Positions 59,880-64,000 of a stretch of 64,000 bases of DNA are shown piece after piece. Below the pieces are notes generated by a model. That model saw nothing but the letters and a program-made list of their open reading frames with translations, had not been told where the DNA came from and searched no databases. The stretch's first letter is position 1; each line of letters begins with the position of its first letter. This DNA comes from Thiobacillus denitrificans ATCC 25259 (GTDB lineage: Bacteria; Pseudomonadota; Gammaproteobacteria; Burkholderiales; Thiobacillaceae), in contig NC_007404.1 of the NCBI RefSeq assembly GCF_000012745.1, positions 2,666,001 through 2,730,000 of the forward strand, read 5' to 3'. The translations under genes were made by a program, and so were the position numbers.

Positions 59880-60205
59880 CAGCTCTTGAACTTCACCAGG
59901 CGGCTGACCTGGATGTCCGAGATGAACATCACGCCGGTGTGGGTGCCAAAGAACGGCGAGAAGCCCTCGAGGATCGGCTCGACGAGTTCGGCCGGCACGG
60001 CGACGATGATCATGATCAGCACCGCGTCCTCGTTGAACATGAGGTGGCCTTCGTGGAAGCCATGGCGGCCCTTGCCGGAGAGATTGCCGACGATGGTGTA
60101 GCCGGTCACCCCGGCGCGATCGAGCAGGTCGGTGGCGAATTCCTGGTGTGCGCCCTCGAGGATGATCTCGATCTTCTTGAGCGGGCTGAGGTTGAGGCTG
60201 GTCAC
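59879..60205 (-). CDS. Carboxysome-associated PII-like protein (CPII)
   Basis: The 108-residue protein starts with GTG at 60205 (VTSLNLSPLKKIEIILEGAHQEFATDLLDRAGVTGYTIVGNLSGKGRHG) and has the ferredoxin-like fold of PII proteins, with a T-loop-like segment (SGKGRHGFHEGHLMFNEDAVLIMIIVAVPAE) but no uridylylation Tyr motif of GlnB. Homologues near alpha-carboxysomes and bicarbonate transporters (CPII of Thiomonas) bind ADP/AMP and bicarbonate. The start overlaps the dabA stop (GTGA), so it is made with the DAB pump and may tune it to energy or bicarbonate state. Confidence 0.87.
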   Translation of the reverse strand: MTSLNLSPLKKIEIILEGAHQEFATDLLDRAGVTGYTIVGNLSGKGRHGFHEGHLMFNEDAVLIMIIVAVPAELVEPILEGFSPFFGTHTGVMFISDIQVSRLVKFKS

Positions 60206-63200
60206 AGCACGGTCTCCTTTTCTTCGACGGCTTCGCTGACGGCATCGTGCGGATACTGCCGCCAGCCGCCGTCCTCGAATACGTAGGCAAAACGGGTTTC
60301 GGGGTCCACCACGGCCATGCGCAGCCAGCCGTTGTGCATGAGATTCTTGACCTTCACGACGCCCTCGACCGCGGCCCGGGCGTGCGCGAAAGGCGCCTCG
60401 ATCACGGTCAACAGGCGTAGCGGCTCGTGATACGGCGCGCTGTCCTTGAGCACGGTCTGCGCCGGCAGTCCGGTGCGCAGGTCGGAGAGGTTTCCGGTCA
60501 TCACGCCGAAGCGGCCGGCGATGTTGTGATAGACCTTGCTGCCGCTGCCGTAGTGCGCGTTGTCGACGGCCGAGAAATAGTGCTCCATGTTGATCCACTG
60601 GCCGACCACGAGCGGGCCCGCGAGGATGTTCTCGAGCAGGCGTCCCCTGGGATCGCAGCGGTAGTCGTAGGAATGCAGGAACACACGGCCCTCAAGGTCG
60701 AGCCCCCCGGTCGCGTCGCGGCGGCCGATGACGAAGGCGGCGTTGCGAGCCAGACCCCATTCCGGGCGCACCTGCGACCAGTCCAGGGCGTTGCGGCGCG
60801 CCAGGCGATAGGCGCCCGCCGAGTCGCCGTTTTCATCGGCGTCGCCCGGGGTGTCCTGCAGCGTGCGCATGCGCTCGGCCGCGCACAGATGCGAGGCCGC
60901 CTGCAGGCCGTTGATCAGGCGCTCGGTATAGACGAGATGGCTCGGCGGCAGCAGATCGAGGTCGTAAAGGCGCAGCTCATCGGTCGTCGTGTTGTGGAAG
61001 GCCGGGACGAACCAGGTGTCGTCGGCAATGACGATGCCCTGCTCGCGCAGGCGCGCACGCACGGCCGTCTTGTTGGCGATCTGCGCCAGCACGCGGGCGT
61101 TGGTGATGCCGTGATTGCCGCCGCAGGCGCCGCAGTCGAGCGCGGATTCGTAGGGATTGTTCTCCGAGGTGCTGCCGTGCCCGGTGAGCAGGACGAAGCG
61201 CGAGAAGCCCGAGACGAGGCCGATCGAGCGCAGTGCCTGGCCGACGAAATGCACCTGCTCGTCGAGCGTGAAGCCGATGCGTCCGAGGCGCTCGAGCTGG
61301 AGCCGGGCGTAGCCCCGGTCGATGCGGTAGACCTGCCGCAGCCGTTCGACGAAGCCGGTTTCGGCGTCGCAGTCGAGCTCGAAGCGCTGCGCGAAGCCGG
61401 CGGCCTGGGCCTGGTTGCCGAGCGCAGTTTCGCGCAGTTCGCGGATCATCTCGTCGGTCAGCAACTCGCGCGGGATGCCGAGTTCGCGGCGCACCGCCTT
61501 CACGATCAGCGCGCGCTGCAGCGATCGGATGATCGACTCGGCCTGCTCGCGCGACAGCTTGTCGAGGAGCAGGCGGGTGTCAGGCTTGTCCGGGTGCAGC
61601 CGCTCGCGCCAGCGGCTGTAGGCGAGCGGCGCGAGGCTCTTGCCGAACATGTCGAGGCCGAACAGCAGGCCGATCGCTTCGACCGTGATGAAGGGCGACA
61701 GCACCGAGGCCTTCAGCTCGTGGAACACCTGCTCGAGCGTCGAGACGAAGGCCTCGTCGTCGGCGTTGCGCGTGATCGCGAGTTCGAGCACGACGTTCTT
61801 CGGCGTCGCGACGACCGGGCAGAGATGCGTCTCACTGCCCTTCTCGAGGCCGATGAAACTCACCGGCACGCCGAAGAAGCCGGCGATGCCGAAGGTCTGA
61901 TAACTGCCGAGCTTTTCGAGATGGCGGCGAATGCGCTCCGAGCGCACGTCGATGCAGAACATCACCTGCGCGAACGGCCGCTTCTCGGGCGGCGCCGGCG
62001 GGGCGAGGTCGAGGCAGGGCAGCAAGCGGCCCATGTAGTGCGCTTCGCGGGCAGCGAGCCACATGCGCCCCTCTTCGTCCTCGAAGCGGGCGAGCAGCGC
62101 GGTCAGGCGCGCGAGGTCGTCCGGCGCGAGCCGCTGCAAGGCGGCGCCCATCCCGGCGCGCTCGGCGAGCCGAGTCAGGGACTGGGCGTGACGGCGCGCC
62201 TCGATTTCGCGCTTGCGCTCGAGATAGCGCGGCAGTAGCCGCGCGGTGCGCGCCGGCCTGCGCGCAGCGATCGCGTCCTCGACCGCGTGCGCCATCTCTG
62301 GCAGCACCCGCCCGCCATGGAATTCGCGGCACAGATAGGCTTCGGCCGGATTCGATTCGACGCGGCGCGCGAGTTCGGCGAGGTTGGCCGGCGTGCCCGC
62401 GCGCGCCGCGTGCTCGCGCAGCAACGCGAGACCGAGCACGAGCCGGATCGCGAGGTAGTCGACGAGGTCGGCCGGGTAGCGGCGCGTCCAGTGGTAGTGC
62501 TTGGCGCCCGAACGCCAGCGGATGAACCCGGCCCAGCCATGCAGCCGCGTCAGCTCGCAGGTGAAGTGGTTCATCCAGTCGTCCTCGGGCACGCCGAGTT
62601 CGCCCATGACGTGGCTGATGATGCCTTCGGGCGTGTCGTCGACGGCGAGGATGCGCTTGATGTGCAGGCCGCGGATGAAGAGGCGCAGATTGCGCCGCGC
62701 GACCGCGCTCCAGGCCCTGAACAGACCCTGCTCGCGGCCGGGCATCTGCCAGACCGACTGGCCCTCGTCGAAGAAATCGAGGCAACTCTTGATCACCAGT
62801 TCGTCGAGCGTCGCGCCGATCTCGGTGCCGAACAGCAGATCGAGCATGGCGTAGAGCGGCCGCCCGGGCGGCATGTCGCTGCCGACCTGGGCCGCCAGCG
62901 CCCCGCTCGGGATCTCGCGCGCCGGCAGCGCGGCGCCCCTGAGCACGGCGTGGACGTCGGCCGCGTCGGCGAGCGTGGGCGGCGCACCGAGCGGCGTTTC
63001 GACGTCGGTCAGGAGCGTCAGGAGCAGGCGCTCCAGGTCGAGGCCGGCGACCTCGGGCTGGTCCGCGCAAAAGCGCGCGACCTGCGCCGCGAGCACCGTG
63101 GCGTCGACCCGGCCGGCGGCGAGGTAGGCCTGCTGGCGCGCGCGCGGCAGGAAGCCGTGGGCACGGAACAGCCGCTCGCCCATCGCGACGGCCTGCTCGA

Positions 63201-63333
63201 ACGGCAGATGCTCGAGGCCGTAGAGCGGATTGTGGTGGATGAAGGTGCGCATCGGCCAGAAATACGGGATCGGTTCGCCCGCAACATGGACCAGAGCACG
63301 AATCTTGAGGCGCCGCCCGAGTGCCAGCGTCAT
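60202..63333 (-). CDS. dabA: DabA, carbonic-anhydrase-like subunit of the DAB inorganic-carbon pump
   Basis: The 1043-residue DUF2309 protein couples to DabB to take up CO2 as bicarbonate. The Zn site known from Halothiobacillus DabA is visible: C460 and D462 in VMFCIDVRSERIRRHLE, H719 in LLTGHGS and C734 in ALDCGACGGN, with the same 15-residue spacing between the last two. The start MTLALGRRLKIRALVHVAGEPIPYFWPMRTFIHHNPLYG at 63333 overlaps the dabB stop (ATGA); longer frames cover dabB and are shadows. It matches the long (about 1000 aa) DabA type. It is followed by CPII with a GTGA overlap. Confidence 0.95.
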   Translation of the reverse strand: MTLALGRRLKIRALVHVAGEPIPYFWPMRTFIHHNPLYGLEHLPFEQAVAMGERLFRAHGFLPRARQQAYLAAGRVDATVLAAQVARFCADQPEVAGLDLERLLLTLLTDVETPLGAPPTLADAADVHAVLRGAALPAREIPSGALAAQVGSDMPPGRPLYAMLDLLFGTEIGATLDELVIKSCLDFFDEGQSVWQMPGREQGLFRAWSAVARRNLRLFIRGLHIKRILAVDDTPEGIISHVMGELGVPEDDWMNHFTCELTRLHGWAGFIRWRSGAKHYHWTRRYPADLVDYLAIRLVLGLALLREHAARAGTPANLAELARRVESNPAEAYLCREFHGGRVLPEMAHAVEDAIAARRPARTARLLPRYLERKREIEARRHAQSLTRLAERAGMGAALQRLAPDDLARLTALLARFEDEEGRMWLAAREAHYMGRLLPCLDLAPPAPPEKRPFAQVMFCIDVRSERIRRHLEKLGSYQTFGIAGFFGVPVSFIGLEKGSETHLCPVVATPKNVVLELAITRNADDEAFVSTLEQVFHELKASVLSPFITVEAIGLLFGLDMFGKSLAPLAYSRWRERLHPDKPDTRLLLDKLSREQAESIIRSLQRALIVKAVRRELGIPRELLTDEMIRELRETALGNQAQAAGFAQRFELDCDAETGFVERLRQVYRIDRGYARLQLERLGRIGFTLDEQVHFVGQALRSIGLVSGFSRFVLLTGHGSTSENNPYESALDCGACGGNHGITNARVLAQIANKTAVRARLREQGIVIADDTWFVPAFHNTTTDELRLYDLDLLPPSHLVYTERLINGLQAASHLCAAERMRTLQDTPGDADENGDSAGAYRLARRNALDWSQVRPEWGLARNAAFVIGRRDATGGLDLEGRVFLHSYDYRCDPRGRLLENILAGPLVVGQWINMEHYFSAVDNAHYGSGSKVYHNIAGRFGVMTGNLSDLRTGLPAQTVLKDSAPYHEPLRLLTVIEAPFAHARAAVEGVVKVKNLMHNGWLRMAVVDPETRFAYVFEDGGWRQYPHDAVSEAVEEKETVL

Positions 63334-64000
63334 CGCCAGCCTCCTGTCAGCACCAGACCGGCCACCGCGAGGCCGCCCAGCGCACCGGCGTAGACCAGCG
63401 TCGACACGCGACCGATATCGGCGGGCGAGGCGCTCTGCGCCGGGCCGAAGAGGAAGCCCTGCAGCAACCGCGTCGCGGCCCAACCCCAGACCAGCCAGAT
63501 CACGAGCACGCCCGCCGCACCCGCCCCGTCCAGACCGTGCAGCACCTGCAGGAGCGCGAAGAAGCCCGGAAACGGCGGCGTCGCCACCGCCGCCAGCACG
63601 CTCAGCGCGAGCACGCCCGAGAGTCGCGGTAGACCGCCGAGGAGGCCGCCCTGCAGCCCGGCGTAGGCGGCACCGAAACGACGGTTCAAGGGCCGCGCGA
63701 GCACCGCCATCAGCGCGGTGGGCAGGCTGAAACCGAGGACGAAGGCGTGCAGCGCGGTCGCGTCGCCGCCCGCGAGCACCCACGCCAGCGCGAGCGCCGA
63801 CGTGGCGAGGAAACCCGCCCAGCGGCCCATGTCGCGCACGGTCAGCAGGCGCAAGGCATAGAAGGCCGAGGTCGCCAGCGCCCACGGCAACAGGTAGGAC
63901 GGGAGCTCCTGCGGCGCGCGCTGCAGCAGCGCGACGCCGAGCTGGGGCCAGACCAGCAGCAGCGCGCCGCGTGCGAGCGGATCGTGCAGGCGCGCGAGCG
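63330..64000 (-). CDS. dabB: DabB, NuoL/MrpA-like membrane subunit of the DAB pump (C-terminal part; runs off window end)
   Basis: The minus-strand frame is open from the window edge to a TGA at 63330, giving about 223 C-terminal residues with five to six hydrophobic helices (LLVWPQLGVALLQ, LATSAFYALRLLTVRDMGRWAGFLATSALALAWVLAGG, LSGVLALSVLAAVATPPFPGFFALLQVLHGLDG, VLVIWLVWGWAATRLLQGFLFG). This is the end of an NADH-dehydrogenase subunit-5-like cation-driven subunit. The N-terminal half lies outside the window. Position directly before dabA with an ATGA overlap identifies it as DabB and not as complex I. Confidence 0.88.
   Translation of the reverse strand, partial: LARLHDPLARGALLLVWPQLGVALLQRAPQELPSYLLPWALATSAFYALRLLTVRDMGRWAGFLATSALALAWVLAGGDATALHAFVLGFSLPTALMAVLARPLNRRFGAAYAGLQGGLLGGLPRLSGVLALSVLAAVATPPFPGFFALLQVLHGLDGAGAAGVLVIWLVWGWAATRLLQGFLFGPAQSASPADIGRVSTLVYAGALGGLAVAGLVLTGGWR

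Noticed and set aside
63334..63885. N-terminal extension of dabA by 184 codons
   Set aside because: It overlaps dabB in another frame and has no DUF2309 similarity; the ATGA junction at 63330-63333 gives the natural start.
63330..64000. Calling the last gene a complex I subunit (nuoL)
   Set aside because: It directly precedes dabA with coupled translation, and no other nuo genes are visible.

Overview
This is a 64 kb, GC-rich (roughly two thirds G+C) chromosomal segment from a chemolithoautotrophic proteobacterium. The mix of genes (form I RubisCO with cbbQO, form II RubisCO with cbbQO, an alpha-carboxysome locus, a DAB inorganic-carbon pump, several SulP transporters) points to a sulfur oxidiser of the Thiobacillus/Thiomonas type. 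That placement is an inference from gene content, not a phylogeny. No rRNA, tRNA, CRISPR array, transposase or phage gene was seen.

Layout. Positions 1-20.5 kb are housekeeping and envelope genes: a TonB-dependent receptor cut by the window start, a CopD-like membrane protein, a Crp/Fnr regulator, a fatty-acid block (desaturase, MscS channel, FadL porin, acyl-CoA ligase), RsmB, PsiE-like, AI-2E, TerC and HtpX membrane proteins, NhaR, a PIN protein, a thioredoxin, a UspA/SulP pair and a two-component system. Positions 20.6-25.2 kb form a plus-strand run of a small membrane protein, a TSUP anion permease, a tandem UspA protein, a gamma-carbonic-anhydrase-like protein and a SulP permease, plausibly tied to anion or bicarbonate handling.

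Positions 26.4-32.9 kb hold the first RubisCO module: cbbL-cbbS-cbbQ-cbbO on the minus strand with a divergent cbbR. Positions 32.9-43.4 kb are mixed: a glucosylglycerol-phosphate synthase with a HAD phosphatase (compatible solute), a SohB-like protease, exported MsrA and MsrB, an SRPBCC gene with an apparent frameshift, a PAS-GGDEF protein and a NUDIX hydrolase. Positions 43.5-49.3 kb hold the second RubisCO module, cbbM-cbbQ-cbbO with its own divergent cbbR.

Positions 49.5-58.6 kb are an alpha-carboxysome operon on the minus strand: csoS2, csoSCA, csoS4A, csoS4B, three csoS1 genes, a bacterioferritin-like gene, acRAF, a McdA-type ParA ATPase, a small McdB candidate, then a SulP permease with an unusual insertion. 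A third divergent cbbR precedes it. The operon does not begin with cbbLS as in classical cso operons; the only form I RubisCO here lies about 25 kb away, has the small-subunit insertion of the non-carboxysomal IAq type and sits with cbbQO. Positions 59.9-64 kb are the DAB operon (dabB, cut by the window end, dabA and a carboxysome-type PII protein) with stop/start overlaps.

Together these genes describe a full CO2-concentrating system: DAB and possibly SulP uptake, shell, CsoSCA carbonic anhydrase, assembly scaffold, positioning proteins, two RubisCO forms with dedicated activases, and three CbbR regulators. The main sequence-level observations are a dnaX-like -1 frameshift signal in csoS2, a short csoS2 RubisCO-binding domain, the RubisCO-less cso operon, an easily missed mcdB candidate, hairpin terminators separating RubisCO genes from cbbQO in both modules, and mosaic repeats in the cbb intercistronic spaces.
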